Shown: positions 43,951-54,782 of the stretch, in pieces
How the letters are laid out: each line of letters opens with the position of its first letter
How positions within the stretch are numbered: position 1 is the first letter of the stretch
Source of the DNA: Agrypnia vestita
Taxonomy: Eukaryota > Arthropoda > Insecta > Trichoptera > Phryganeidae
DNA length: 64,000 nt
Assembly (NCBI GenBank): GCA_016648135.1
Contig: JADDOH010001551.1
Location: forward strand, 50,950-114,949
Direction of reading: 5' to 3'
The notes under the pieces: generated by a model
Seen by the model: only the letters and a program-made list of their open reading frames with translations
What the model was told of the DNA's origin: nothing
Databases searched by the model: none
Position numbers and translations under genes: made by a program

Positions 43951-45085
43951 GAGAATCGTTTCTCGGAAAAACATATGGTTCGTATAAAATATCCGCAACT
44001 ATTTACAGTTAAATATGTCTAACGACCGTAATAACAATCTTAACTCTATACTAAGTTGGGTTATCATCTTTTCACATAACCGTCGAACTTATTCATCATA
44101 AGTTCATGTTGATGTGTTATATTAACATTTACGACGATATTATATCAGTTTTCGAAGTTTTTTCAAATTGTTTTGTTTTGTAAAAATCCAATTTCAAATA
44201 ATATAGTGTATTCAAGGACAAGCTTCAACATTGAAGACAAAATATAGCGAGTGGCATAATCGATTAGTGCCAGTATTACAATTTGGCGCTTCAAAGGCAA
44301 AACCTACAATTCGTGCCCTTAGAAAAATTTTAAGTGTCGATTTTAATTCATAATCGCATACGTGAGACGCTTCGACAGTAGCAAAATTTGGTTCTTATTA
44401 CGAACAGAAAACTATTTTTATAGATTTTTTATGAAACACAATCTCTATAACTCTCAAACTATTTCTGTAATTATTTCAAACATAAATATCTATATAAAGA
44501 TATGTATAAAACATACACGGAGATCATCAACATGAAAAGTGATTACCGAGCTGAAATTTACCGAGTTTTAAGATGTTTAAGATTCTTATAAACAACTCAC
44601 TGATCGATAACAGAACCTTAATAAATAATAAATTCATTGCATTCGCCAACATTCAAAATTGGAGGAAGAAAAAATATTAAAATATTTTAACTAGATTTAT
44701 TATAGACAAAAAAACTTTATTAAATCCTACAACACATTTGCGGTCTGCAATTTACGACTATATTGAATGCGGAAGTTGTGTAACTATCCATTTAATAACT
44801 ATCCCTCAGTTAACTTGTAACTATCCGTTGGGTAACAATTCTTTTTAATTATCCCTTCATTAACTAAGGTGAGTGTTATAACTATCCGTTCGTTATATTA
44901 TGAAAGCTGTGAAAACAGCGCGATGCTGATGATGCTAATGAAACACAAGGAAATAGATGGCGCTGTTTACAACACAAACATACAACAGAAACATACTACG
45001 ATTTAGCGATAATTTTATTTGTTGTGATTGTTAAATTTTAATTCGCATTTTGTGAAAAACTGAAGAAAATTAAATAAAATTTCGG
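43951..45085. other. A+T-rich DNA with short degenerate ACTATCC repeats
   Basis: Between 44779 and 44895 the motif taactatccgtt / taactatcc / attatcccttcattaact recurs about six times at roughly 20-bp spacing. No gene recognised. Confidence 0.45.
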
Positions 45086-45165
45086 CATATAATTAAACTA
45101 ATTAACTTTGTTTACACCACTAAAATTTTAGTGGTGTAAACAAAATTGTTTAGTTTAATTATATT
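45086..45165. repeat. Near-perfect 80-bp palindrome without a loop
   Basis: The centre lies between 45125 and 45126. The inner 38 bp (45107-45144, ttgtttacaccactaaaa and its complement) are perfect. The outer arms (atataattaaactaattaac on the left) match with a few mismatches. The arm motif resembles the family F foldback end (aactttgtaaacaccacttt), so this may be two fused ends with the interior lost. Confidence 0.85.
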
Positions 45166-45659
45166 CATAATGAATAACCACAAAGTTATAGCAAAATACA
45201 ACAGTATAAAATTTCGGCAATTTTTAGTTTAGAGCTTCCTTTGGGCCTTAATTCATTCTTCATTCATTCCGCTACATCCCTTCTTCTCCCCTGTCATGGC
45301 TAGTCTAGAAAAGAGCTTCACCCGTGTCAAAGTTTTTAAAGTAAAGGATCAGGAAAAACCCCAGAAGCGCTGATCCATATAATCCACAAAAATAATCAAA
45401 CTTTGATAAAGCTGTATCGTCTTCAAAACTTACGCAATATAGAAAACAAAAGGTGGAAACTTAAGGGATGATACAAGGTGAATTGGTTGAAAATCTTTCA
45501 CGGAACTTAGGGACGTTTTTGAGAATATTCTGTTCGAGCATTAAAAGGTATTGAACATTTGAAAGGTTCACGACCTGACGCGAAAAAGTAATGAAATCAT
45601 TTGCGTGGTTTGAAAATGAATAGAATGTGACATCGTGCCGTGATAAAATTTCTCTTTTT
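45166..45659. other. No feature recognised
   Basis: Moderately A+T-rich; no open frame or repeat noticed. Confidence 0.5.
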
Positions 45660-45842
45660 TTTTAATATAAATTCTTTTTTTACCCTTCAACAGGCCAGGA
45701 GGCCCAATTACAGAAGCGAAATACGTCACAAAACACCCAGGCTTGAGTAAATCACACAGATTAAATTGTGACCACACCGGGAATCGAACCCGGAACCCTC
45801 GGTGTGGGAAGCCAGTGTCATGCCCACTGCGCTAAGAGGGGG
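45660..45842 (-). mobile_element. tRNA-derived SINE (Pol III boxes intact)
   Basis: Read on minus: ccccctcttagcgcagtggg is an A-box at 45821-45835, and gggttcgattccc is a perfect B-box at 45779-45791. In between, actggcttcccacaccgagg resembles an anticodon arm. The acceptor halves do not pair, so it is not a functional tRNA gene. The unrelated body (tgtgtgatttactcaagcct, attgggcctcctggcctgtt) leads into an A-rich tail. Confidence 0.75.
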
Positions 45843-46189
45843 AAAAGCCTAACACTAACACTTCGGAACAACTTCGTAACAGAAATTCACTACATATTTT
45901 AAATATCTTCGGACGATCTTAATAGGTAATACTTAATAGGAGCCTTTAGACATGCTCACATTAGCAAAAATTATGAATAACGTGCTCCATATTGATTTAA
46001 AGCATTGAAGAACCAATGAAGAATGCCTTAAATTGCTAAGGCTGTAGACATCTCATATGAATGAAATTTTCATAACTTAACCATATCATTATAGCATGAA
46101 AAATATTCATTTATTGACAGTTAATCACGAATGCAGATTTTAAATGACTTTTTTAACTTTTCAAAGAAAAAAAATTCATCGATTTATGA
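45843..46189. other. No feature recognised
   Basis: A+T-rich, nothing recognised. Confidence 0.5.
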
Positions 46190-46513
46190 CTACCACTGGT
46201 GGATCCTGGGTATTATGGATACTAGTAAAATTCAGAGCCTTTAAAATAATCTTCAACCTGAATAGATACCTACACCATAAAAACTGATTTGTACAAACTC
46301 ACCGGCATCCTTAACCTAGAAGATCTGATATATGTCAAAAAGCTAAAGATGTTTTATAAAATAAAGAATAAATTACAAAAAATGAATATCATCCTATACA
46401 AGAATAATGAAGTCAACATAGACAACACACAAGAACAAGAGACTATAAGAAGTGATGTACCGCGGACTAATAGAGAAAGACATGGATTCCCGTGTACTGC
46501 AATCGACTTTTAA
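46190..46513 (+). pseudogene. Non-LTR reverse-transcriptase tail, decayed
   Basis: Broken + frames read WILGIMDTSK, then FRAFKIIFNLNRYLHHKN. After a frameshift comes DLYKLTGILNLEDLIYVKKL, KMFYKIKNKLQ, and a Thr/Arg/Asn-rich end (PRTNRERHG). This is the usual order in the C-terminus of Jockey/CR1-like non-LTR ORF2: Q-K-x-x-x-RxIFN, then L(Y/F)K-x-x-x-IL-x-L-x-D-L. No RT catalytic domain is present. Confidence 0.6.
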
Positions 46514-47423
46514 ATGGAATTTCCAATAACAAAAAGGAACTAAATAATATGAAACTATGAAGATGAAAAAACTTGAGTGTTGGGGAGGAGATAAACTGTT
46601 CAAAATATCTATGTGTCGATAGTTAGTCAATGTGTATTTTTTTAAATTTTTCTTCATAATTTTTCCTTATACAATTGTTGTCTGGGGACTTGTTATTTAT
46701 TTTTTTAATATTGTTGTTTGTTTTAAGACTCTTTATTTTCTATTATTTTCTTAATGTATTATTGTATTTTCAATCATATTTTGTAATTTTGATGTATATT
46801 TATTATATCAAAGGAATAGGACCAGCTATTCTGTACTATAAATGAAAGACAAGTCCTTTTTGTGTGTAGAATACGTTATCGCTTTCGTTTTTGAGATCCA
46901 GTAGATATTGCTCGATGATTTTAACTTCCAAAATACCAAATGGCTAGTGCTATGCTTTTTTAGCGGGTCCCCGAATATCCCTCCGTGTCCCTAATAAAAT
47001 AGAAAATCGCCGAAATTGCATACAATTTGCTCACCATTCACTTTATTTATCTGTTTATATCTTCGCATAACTTCCACTGTTACCAAACTTTAAAAAAAAA
47101 AATTATAGCCAGAAGTTTCTTGAATTTATAAGTTGGTTGTCAACGTTGATTGATAAGTAGCGAATTGACAGACAATTTTGTTTGGTAAAGGCTATTTTAA
47201 AGGGTACGAGGAATCGCATTTCCAGGACAGTTAATGACGCTGGAACTTCGTTATATATTTTGTTTTCTTAAAATAAAATAAAAAATTTTGAGCTTAAGAA
47301 GATTATTACATTATTTAGCTATCGGGTTGCGAACTTTTCAAATGACCGATTATCAATTATCAATTTTCATCCAATCACCTAATTTTGAATGTACGTCCGT
47401 CCATCCGAAACATACTGGAACTA
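46514..47423. other. A+T-rich DNA, no gene recognised
   Basis: The minus ORF at 46394-46657 overlaps the RT relic and is a shadow. Nothing else was recognised. Confidence 0.5.
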
Positions 47424-48725
47424 GCTGGTTGGCCCGGCTTCGCTCGGGACCATAATTAGGTAAGCATAGAATTGTTTTGACGTCTCTTTTTTGCTGGTTT
47501 CGGCACCTGTGATTGGATTGCCTTGCTGGACCGTCTTCGCTTTGCCAAAATATCAACAGATATTTTAACGCACAATCATAACACTCTAAGAGAACTTTAC
47601 AAAACTTTCTAGAGTATTCCGAAATCTTATAGAACTTCCTGGAATCTTCTAGTACTTTCCCTTTCCAGAACCTTTTAAAGCATTATAATTCTTTCTGGAA
47701 CCTCTAGACCGACCGACGCACTCCCCCACTCAGTTTGGAAACTTATAGATCTTTCTGATAGCTTGTAGAACTTTCTCCTTCCAGAACTTTTTAGAGCATT
47801 CTCGAACCCTCTAGAACTTTCCGGAACCTTTCAAACTCGCTGACACATTCCGCAACTCAGTTTGGAACCTTATAGAACTTTCTGAAACTTTCTCCATCCA
47901 GAACTTTCCAGAGCATTCTGGAACCCTCTCTTAATCTTCAGGAAACTTCTAGATCCACCGATGACCTTAGCCACTCGGTTTGGAACCTTATAAAACCTTA
48001 AAAAACCTTATAAAACCTTATAAAACCTTTTTAAACTTTCTCTTTCCAGAACCTTCTAAAGCATTCGAGAACCTTAATGAACCTTCTGGAACCTTCTAAA
48101 CTCACCGACATACTCCGCCACTCAGTTTGGAACCTTATAGAACTTTTAGGAATCTTATAGAACGTTCTCTTTTCAGAAATTTTTAGAGCTTTACCGAACA
48201 TTCTAGAACCTTCTAGACTAACAGACACACTCCGCCACATTGTTTGGAACGATAGAGATCTTTCGGGAATCTTCTACAGCATTCTCTTTCCAGAATATTC
48301 GAGAACTTAATGTTTTAGAACCTTCTAGGTTCACCGACAGACTCCGCCACTCTGTTTGGAACCTTTTAGAACCTTCTTGAACTTTGTCTTTCTAGAATCT
48401 TCTAAAGCATTCGAGAACGTTCATGAACGTTTTTCAACCTTCTAGACTTACAGTTACTCTCCCCCACACTGTTTGGACCGTAAGAGAACATTCTTTAGAA
48501 GAATAAAGAATCTTCTACAACGTTCTCCTTCCAGAACATTCCAGAACTTTATCAAACGTTCTGGAACCTTATAGAATCATAGATACACTCCGTCACTTTG
48601 TCTGGAATCTTATAGAACTTTTGGAAATTTTCTAGAACATTCCCCTACCAGAAATTTCTAAAGCGGATTTTTCCGGAACCTTCTAGACTTACCGACACAG
48701 TCGGCGGGCCCATTCTGGAACAATC
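47424..48725 (+). repeat. CTAG-ended repeat carrying a ~117-bp HSE-like minisatellite
   Basis: The left end ctagctggttggcccggctt + cgctcggg resembles other repeat termini here. From about 47600 to 48720 the DNA is a tandem array. Units marked by GTTTGGA (or GTCTGGA) start at 47733, 47860, 47978, 48125, 48242, 48354, 48471 and 48600 (spacing 112-129 bp, one of 147). Each holds runs of GAA and TTC at 5-bp spacing, e.g. GAA-TTC-GAA-TTC at 48196-48213 and 48079-48096, and TTC-GAA-TTC at 48671-48683, which is the heat-shock-element pattern. The 147-bp unit contains an expanded accttataaa sub-repeat. Minus ORFs here are artefacts. Confidence 0.9.
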
Positions 48726-51700
48726 TGAAGTATTTGCGGCCTTCTCATAACAAAACAATGTGCTAGAATGCACATTTTCGTCACCCACTCCCACCCACGC
48801 TCAGCCACCCCCACCAAACTCGCACATTTTAAATGGGACACTAAGGGCTATCCACCACTATAACCACCAGGGGGTGGTATTATCTGGTTGTGAAGAAAAC
48901 TTGGCGGATAGGGAAACACGGGTTTCTTTTTATATATATATATTTATATATATATATTGATTACAAAAACAACACTAATGAGTTAGCAATGAACGTTCGT
49001 TCGTCCGTAAATTAATGGAATTACAACAACAAGGCTGATGACCAGCAACGAACATTAACAAAAAATTTAATCATTAAAGAGTTGCTGCTGTAAATTTACT
49101 TTAGGTCTTAAGTCAACGAAATTATTGTGAAAGTTAATCTGAAATTATTTTTAGGTTTAAACAATTAAAGTCAATTTAAAAAAACAAATGGTTTTCTATT
49201 CATGAAGTATCAGCTTCAAAAATCTGCAATTATTTTGTTCCGTGATTTTTCACGGTTTTACGGTTAGTATTTAATTAGTTTGTCATAACTCGCAAGAACG
49301 CAAAAAATATTACTTAATTCTGAACATAATCAGAACATTATAAAAACTTCATAAACTCGTAAAAAACCTAAAGAAGTTTAAATGTTTCAAAAAATTTAAA
49401 CCTATATTTTTTTTACTCTCGTTATATAATATTTTCCTTTGTTACACTACAAACGGGAGGACATTATCGCCATCTTAATGCACGTTAAGTGTTATTCTCA
49501 ACAACATGAGATGCTTTATTACCAAGAATAAATTACTTACTTCCTACGGGACCATCTTTAATCCTCGGTAAATCATAAAGTTCTTTACTAAATTTAACGA
49601 CTATATTTAATAAAATAAAAAAGCATGCCTTGAAGCTAAAAAGTGTGTATTAGCAATGCTACGTGTGTAAATATTTATGTTGTACAAAAATATTAAAACA
49701 AATAATATATTATCAAATTAAAAACCCTAAAATTTTTTAGAAATGTATTTATTCAGTTCCCAGATCTGCACTAACATTTTTAAAACCTAAGGCAGAAAAG
49801 AATAGATATATTAATATTGTAAGAATTTTTTAATGATTTAAAGTAAATAATGAAAGATTTTTATTTTAAATTATTGAATGATATGTAACCTTAATCTACC
49901 ATAAATAAGATGTTTAAAAAATGCAACTTACCGTATTTTTTTCTAAATAAGTTCCATATTTTTTAAAAGCATTTGTCCTAAAAATATTTTTCAGTGGAAT
50001 TATTTTCGAAGGTGAGAAATTGTGTATTTTTAAATGTATTGTGTAATACAGAGATCTTTCTGAGATAACCCGATTTTTTAGAGTTTGGCTCATAAAAAAA
50101 TATTTAATAAATTAGACATTTTTCATATTATTTAAATCTAATTAAGTGTAAATAATTAGTATTATTGTGTGATTTGTATTACACACTTCATCTTTAAATG
50201 CAGTTACCTATAATTGGAAGATGTTTAAAACTATACACCATAATTACCTTTATCGTTTCATAAATTATTTGGTTGATTCATATATAAATTTCGTTTAACA
50301 TATTTACTTTTCAGAGTTTTATCTTAAAAATATTTAAATCGTTAAAATATCCACCAAATTTTAATATCACTTGTTCCCATTTATTATTATTTCATTCTGC
50401 GAAGAATTTTGTCAATTTTGAAAAAAAAGAAGTATTGAACTTTGACATCCTTTACATGTGTAACTTTAATGTTTAGTTAGAGTGACTTTAACATGTAGGT
50501 TCATTGGAGCAGGGTATGGAAGGAACTGTATAATACACCACATAAACTTGACATTAATTATTTTATATAATTATGTTTATTTAACAAAGCTAAGAGAAAG
50601 CTAATACCATGATGGCGAAGCTTAAGTCAAGAAAACTAATGACAACCTCGGATACCTACTTCGTAATGAAAAATACGACAACGTGGGGAGGTAGAAAGCG
50701 ACAGAGGTGAAGATAAAAAGGGTTGTATTGGCTGTGAAATATGGCTGAGAAAGTGGTTTAAAATACAAACTGCTGGTGATTCATAGAATAAATCAACAAA
50801 CTGCAACTTGGTCGCCAATTTTTGAGAGAAGATGGTACACAAAGAAGAAAAAAACAATGTTTACAAAACAAATACTGCTCCGTGATGATGCTGTTGACGA
50901 ACACCCCTCTATCTGTTGTAGGAAAAATTAGCAGATGATTTAAAAATAACAAGTCTTTTAGAAGATATAATAAATAAATGGTAAGTTGTGAATAACAGTA
51001 TAAAAAGTATGTTATAATAAACCACTTATAAGTTACGAAATTTATTTATGAATCAACCTATTTCATTTGAAAATAGTTACAATAACTCAAGCAAGTAATT
51101 TTCCGTTACTGTAAATTTCGCCATTCTACAACAAAAAGCCAAGCATTGATTGATGAATTACAGATATTTAGGGAAAAATACAACTTCTACTTAATCTAGA
51201 AAACAAACTTCTTTACTGAGTTTTCTTGAAATAAAAGAATATGTTTTCACTGAAATTTTGTCAATTTATCACTTGTAAGTATTATCAAAATACATGCACC
51301 TTTAAGGATTGCATTATTCTAAGATAAAGCTCTTTAGATAGCGTCTTTCTTTGAAAATCTTTGACTTTAAAGGCCAGTTTAAACCGGCTCGGAGCCAAGA
51401 AAATCACAAAAGAAGACATAACTGTTCACTTGTTTTCGTTTCCAATTCCAAAGACTTGATTTAAAAAGAAAAGGCTTTTCCTTAGGCACATATTTTCTTT
51501 TGTATTTGAATGTCTGTATTACAGACTTCGTACTAAGCTTTTATATGAGTTTACCTCAGTTATCCTGTTTACCAAGTATTACACACATCCAGTTTTAATA
51601 TATAAATATAAAATTTATCCAGAAAGAATCGTGCCTTACTATTCAAATTGTACAAAAAATCAATCACGTTTTCATTCAAATCACATAAATAAATTTCACT

Positions 51701-52581
51701 CCACAATTACGTAATCAGTCTATATTTTACAAGGATATAAATAAGATTAATTTTTTTTAAATATATAGATCATTTGTGGACAGCTTTGTCTCGAAAGTTT
51801 CATATAGACAGAATTTTTTGATCCACTGTTGTAACTAAAATTACCTTTTTATAATGTTTATAAAATTCATTTTGTGGTTGGACATAAATATTATTTTTTA
51901 AATGACTTATGAAAAACAAATATTAAATATTAAATAATAAACTTCGTTCAAACAACTTTGATGAATAACGTGTTTCAGGACTAACTTACATACTAACTTC
52001 CTCATTAAGATAGTGTGCATATGTTCTGACTCCTAAATATTAAATTGAACCGAAAATAATTATGCGAATTCGACAATGAATGTGAAACATAATTATTGTT
52101 GCAAAATGGATCGAGCATTTTGATCTGATTTGGAAGCCCGAAATCAATTCAACATATTAAACGCTGAGTGATTTAAGATTACATACATGCTAATACTGGG
52201 ATTATTTAGTACCGTAAACTAGACAAGAATTGGATTCCGTTGTCTTAAAAACTAAAACCGAAACTGATGGATAGTAAATTAACTAGAATGGTTTTAACAA
52301 AGTTCGTTATTTTGTTAAATGAATAAAATATCCTACTTAAATAGAACAAAATCGAATATTGGAAACTACTCTCGAGACAAAAGTGGACATTTCTTTACAT
52401 TTTTATAACAGCATAGCCTTAAATTAATGAAACTTATCTTATTATTTAATAATAATTTATAAATATTACATATACGTTATAATATTTCGCAGACAGGCTA
52501 AAAGAAATATGATAATATCACTACATTTTTCACTAGTTTGTCTAAGATCTTGTTTATCACTGTGCAAATGTTTCGAGTTCT
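48726..52581. other. Long A+T-rich stretch with weak exon candidates
   Basis: No firm gene. C-rich DNA at 48780-48830 is followed by a CTCF-like ccaccaggggg (48864-48874) and (TA)n at 48931-48957. Weak splice-bounded frames are noted in the findings: minus near 49539-49605 (KELYDLPRIKDGPVG), minus 49936-49981 (TNAFKKYGTYLEKNT), and + 50922-50980 (EKLADDLKITSLLEDIINK). A 33-codon + frame begins at ATG 50610. The rest has nothing recognisable. Confidence 0.4.
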
Positions 52582-52746
52582 CTACACAGATGTCTCGTAT
52601 ATAACTATTTGTACCAAGGGTGACACGGGCTGTTCGGGAGATGGTGTGGCCAGGTCCCTCAAAACAGCCTCCATGGCAGCCTCCCACTCCAACCTCTTCT
52701 GAGCGGAGACCTCCGTCTTCCCGGATGTCAATCGAGGCATGCTCAC
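52582..52746 (-). CDS. Cand. terminal exon, C-terminal PDZ-ligand-like end
   Basis: Read on minus, a pyrimidine-rich acceptor (tatattttctcag) ends at 52747. It is followed by 54 open codons to TAG (52584-52582): VSMPRLTSGKTEVSAQKRLE, then WEAAMEAVLRDLATPSPEQP and VSPLVQIVIYETSV. G+C is far above the flanks, and the amino-acid makeup is typical of a cytoplasmic protein tail with a short amphipathic helix. The last four residues, ETSV, fit a class I PDZ-binding C-terminus (S/T-x-V). A 115-codon ORF in another minus frame spans the same bases (52466-52813) and is judged a shadow. The phase of the junction is assumed. The same bases CAG|GTGAGC could also be read as a donor. Product not recognised. 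Confidence 0.55.
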   Translation of the reverse strand: MSMPRLTSGKTEVSAQKRLEWEAAMEAVLRDLATPSPEQPVSPLVQIVIYETSV

Positions 52747-53501
52747 CTGAGAAAATATAACAGAGATAATTAGAAAACAAACCTGAAGAAATAAAGAAAA
52801 TAATGAAAATCACGAAAAATTATTCATCAAACGAAATTTCTTCGTATATTCTTACGCATTTAGACATCTCTGAAGAACTCGTCAGGACGTATCTCATAGT
52901 TTAAAAATTATAAAATAAATATTAAAAATTACAAAGATTATATATTATTTTAAAAAATATTCCTTCAATTTGAATACCTATGTTATATTTTTTGCAAGGG
53001 TGATATTTTATTTTTAACGTACGGATTATCAAAAGGTCGTCAGTGTCCCGGAGTCCTTGTGTAAATATGTAGACTCAACGTAATATCATGGGTTTTAAAT
53101 TTTTATCTCTCAAGGAATGTTACCATCAAGCAACCTAAAAGCGATTGGATATTATGCATTTTAAAACCAGGCAACCTTAATAATATATTTATTGAACATT
53201 GTACCTTATTACTAATCAAAGTACCTTACAATATAGATTTTTGTCGGCAGTGAGATCTCTATATAATCTTATAATATACCTACCTGTATGTTAGAAAGTG
53301 TTGAATTTAGAAAATTACATTAATTAGTATATTATGTATGCAGTGACCAGGCGCGTACAGTGAGAATAAGAAGCATGACTTTTATTTAAACATATATTTG
53401 GAAAAAAAAACAAAATTAAATATTTATCTGGCAGAATATTATGAATTATTAAAATCTGAATAATATGTTAATTATTGTGATGGGAATAGTATGATATATT
53501 A
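52747..53501. other. A+T-rich DNA, possibly intron on minus
   Basis: A second acceptor-like tract (tttatttcttcag on minus) lies 36 bp upstream of the one used by the candidate exon. No other feature. Confidence 0.45.
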
Positions 53502-54780
53502 GGTCCTTACATATGAAATTGGCGTTTTGCCGTACTGGCAAATTTGATCTCAAAAATCTTCTCTTTGGTTAGGAATTCCAAATCCAAATTTACACAGCTA
53601 TTTACTCATGTATTTGTGTTTTGAAAATTATGATTCATTTGTTTTTTCCTCAATTGTTTTTTTCTTTGCGTCACTCAGTTTACAAAATGAAAAACTTGAA
53701 ATATCGCGTTATTTACGAGTACGAGTTCCATCGTGGCACCAGTGCTGCAGAAACGGCTCGAAGGATTAATGATGTGTATGGCGACGGTGCCGCAAAAGAA
53801 AACACAGTGCGTTTTTGGTTCCAACGTTTTCGTTCTGGAAATTTCGACCTGCAGAACAAGCCCCGTGGACGGCCGGAGACCAAAGTTGATAATGAAGAAT
53901 TGAAGGCTATTGTGGAAGCGGATCCATCGCAAACTACATCCGAGTTAGCTGCAGGCTGTGGTGTTAGTGATAAAACTATTTTAATCCACTTGAAACAAAT
54001 TGGTAAGGTGAAAAATCTTGAAAGGTGGGTACCTCACGAATTGAGTGAAGCAAATCAACAAACGCGCGTTGACTGCTGCGTTGCATTACTCAACCGGCAC
54101 AATAATGAAGGGATTTTAAATCGAATCATTACCTGTGATGAAAAGTGGATCCTGTACGATAATCGGAAGCGCTCATCGCAATGGCTGAACCCTGCCGAAC
54201 CAGCCAAACCATGCCCCAAGCGAAAATTGACTCCAAAAAAGTTACTTGTGAGCGTTTGGTGGACTAGTGCTGGTGTCGTTCACTACAGCTTTCTTAAATC
54301 TGGCCAGACGATTACGGCAGATGTCTATTGTCAGCAACTGCAAACCATGATGGAAAAGCTAGCTGCTAAACAACCGAGGCTGGTTAATCGCTCTAGGCCA
54401 CTGCTGCTTCATGATAACGCTAGACCACACACTGCACAACAGACGGCTACCAAATTAGAGGAGCTTCAATTGGAATGTCTAAGACATCCACCGTACTCTC
54501 CGGACCTTGCCCCAACAGATTACCATTTTTTTCGAAATTTGGATAACTTCTTGCAAAGGAAAAAATTCAACTCCGATGGGGCAGTCCAAACCGCCTTCAA
54601 AGACTTTATTGATTCCCGTCCGAATGGTTTTTTTAGTAAAGGGATCGATGAACTACCTATGAGATGGCAAAAGTGCATAGATAGCAATGGTACATACTTT
54701 GATTAAATAAATATATTATAATAAAAAAAATCGGCTTTATGTTCCTCCCATACTAAACCTCAATTTCATATGTAAGGACC
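53502..54780 (+). mobile_element. mariner element, copy 3, intact (1279 bp)
   Basis: Flanked by TA on both sides (53500-53501 and 54781-54782). The terminal inverted repeat begins ggtccttacatatgaaattg at both ends; the right one diverges slightly inside it (gaggttta for ggcgttta). The flanking bases are themselves palindromic (gatatat-TA ... TA-atatatc), reflecting the target. It encodes a full transposase. Confidence 0.97.
53687..54706 (+). CDS. mariner transposase (cecropia-type, DD34D), intact
   Basis: Cut-and-paste transposase that binds the element ends and excises/inserts it at TA dinucleotides in the nucleus. 339 aa from MKNLKYRVIYEYEFHRG, close to the ~345 aa usual for mariners. An upstream in-frame ATG (53621) would add 22 hydrophobic residues atypical for the family, so 53687 is preferred. 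Domains: first helix-turn-helix about residues 5-55 (GTSAAETARRI...VRFWFQRF), a GRP linker (RGRPE), second helix-turn-helix about 78-108, and WVPHEL at 114-119. The catalytic triad is Asp151 (CDEKW), Asp243 (HDNARPH) and Asp278 (APTDYHFF), the last two 34 residues apart. The C-terminus RWQKCIDSNGTYFD matches the cecropia subfamily (which includes the human Hsmar1 lineage). No stops or frameshifts; potentially active. Confidence 0.97.
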   Translation: MKNLKYRVIYEYEFHRGTSAAETARRINDVYGDGAAKENTVRFWFQRFRSGNFDLQNKPRGRPETKVDNEELKAIVEADPSQTTSELAAGCGVSDKTILIHLKQIGKVKNLERWVPHELSEANQQTRVDCCVALLNRHNNEGILNRIITCDEKWILYDNRKRSSQWLNPAEPAKPCPKRKLTPKKLLVSVWWTSAGVVHYSFLKSGQTITADVYCQQLQTMMEKLAAKQPRLVNRSRPLLLHDNARPHTAQQTATKLEELQLECLRHPPYSPDLAPTDYHFFRNLDNFLQRKKFNSDGAVQTAFKDFIDSRPNGFFSKGIDELPMRWQKCIDSNGTYFD

Positions 54781-54782
54781 TA

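Noticed and set aside
45760..45842. Functional tRNA gene on minus
   Set aside because: A- and B-boxes are good but the acceptor stem cannot pair and a non-tRNA body follows, so it is a SINE.
52466..52813. 115-codon minus ORF
   Set aside because: It runs through the acceptor-like tract and is out of frame with the more protein-like 54-codon reading.
53675..53932. Antisense ORFs opposite the mariner transposases (also 6796-7028, 38707-38969)
   Set aside because: They recur only because the three mariners share sequence; they are shadows of the transposase frame.
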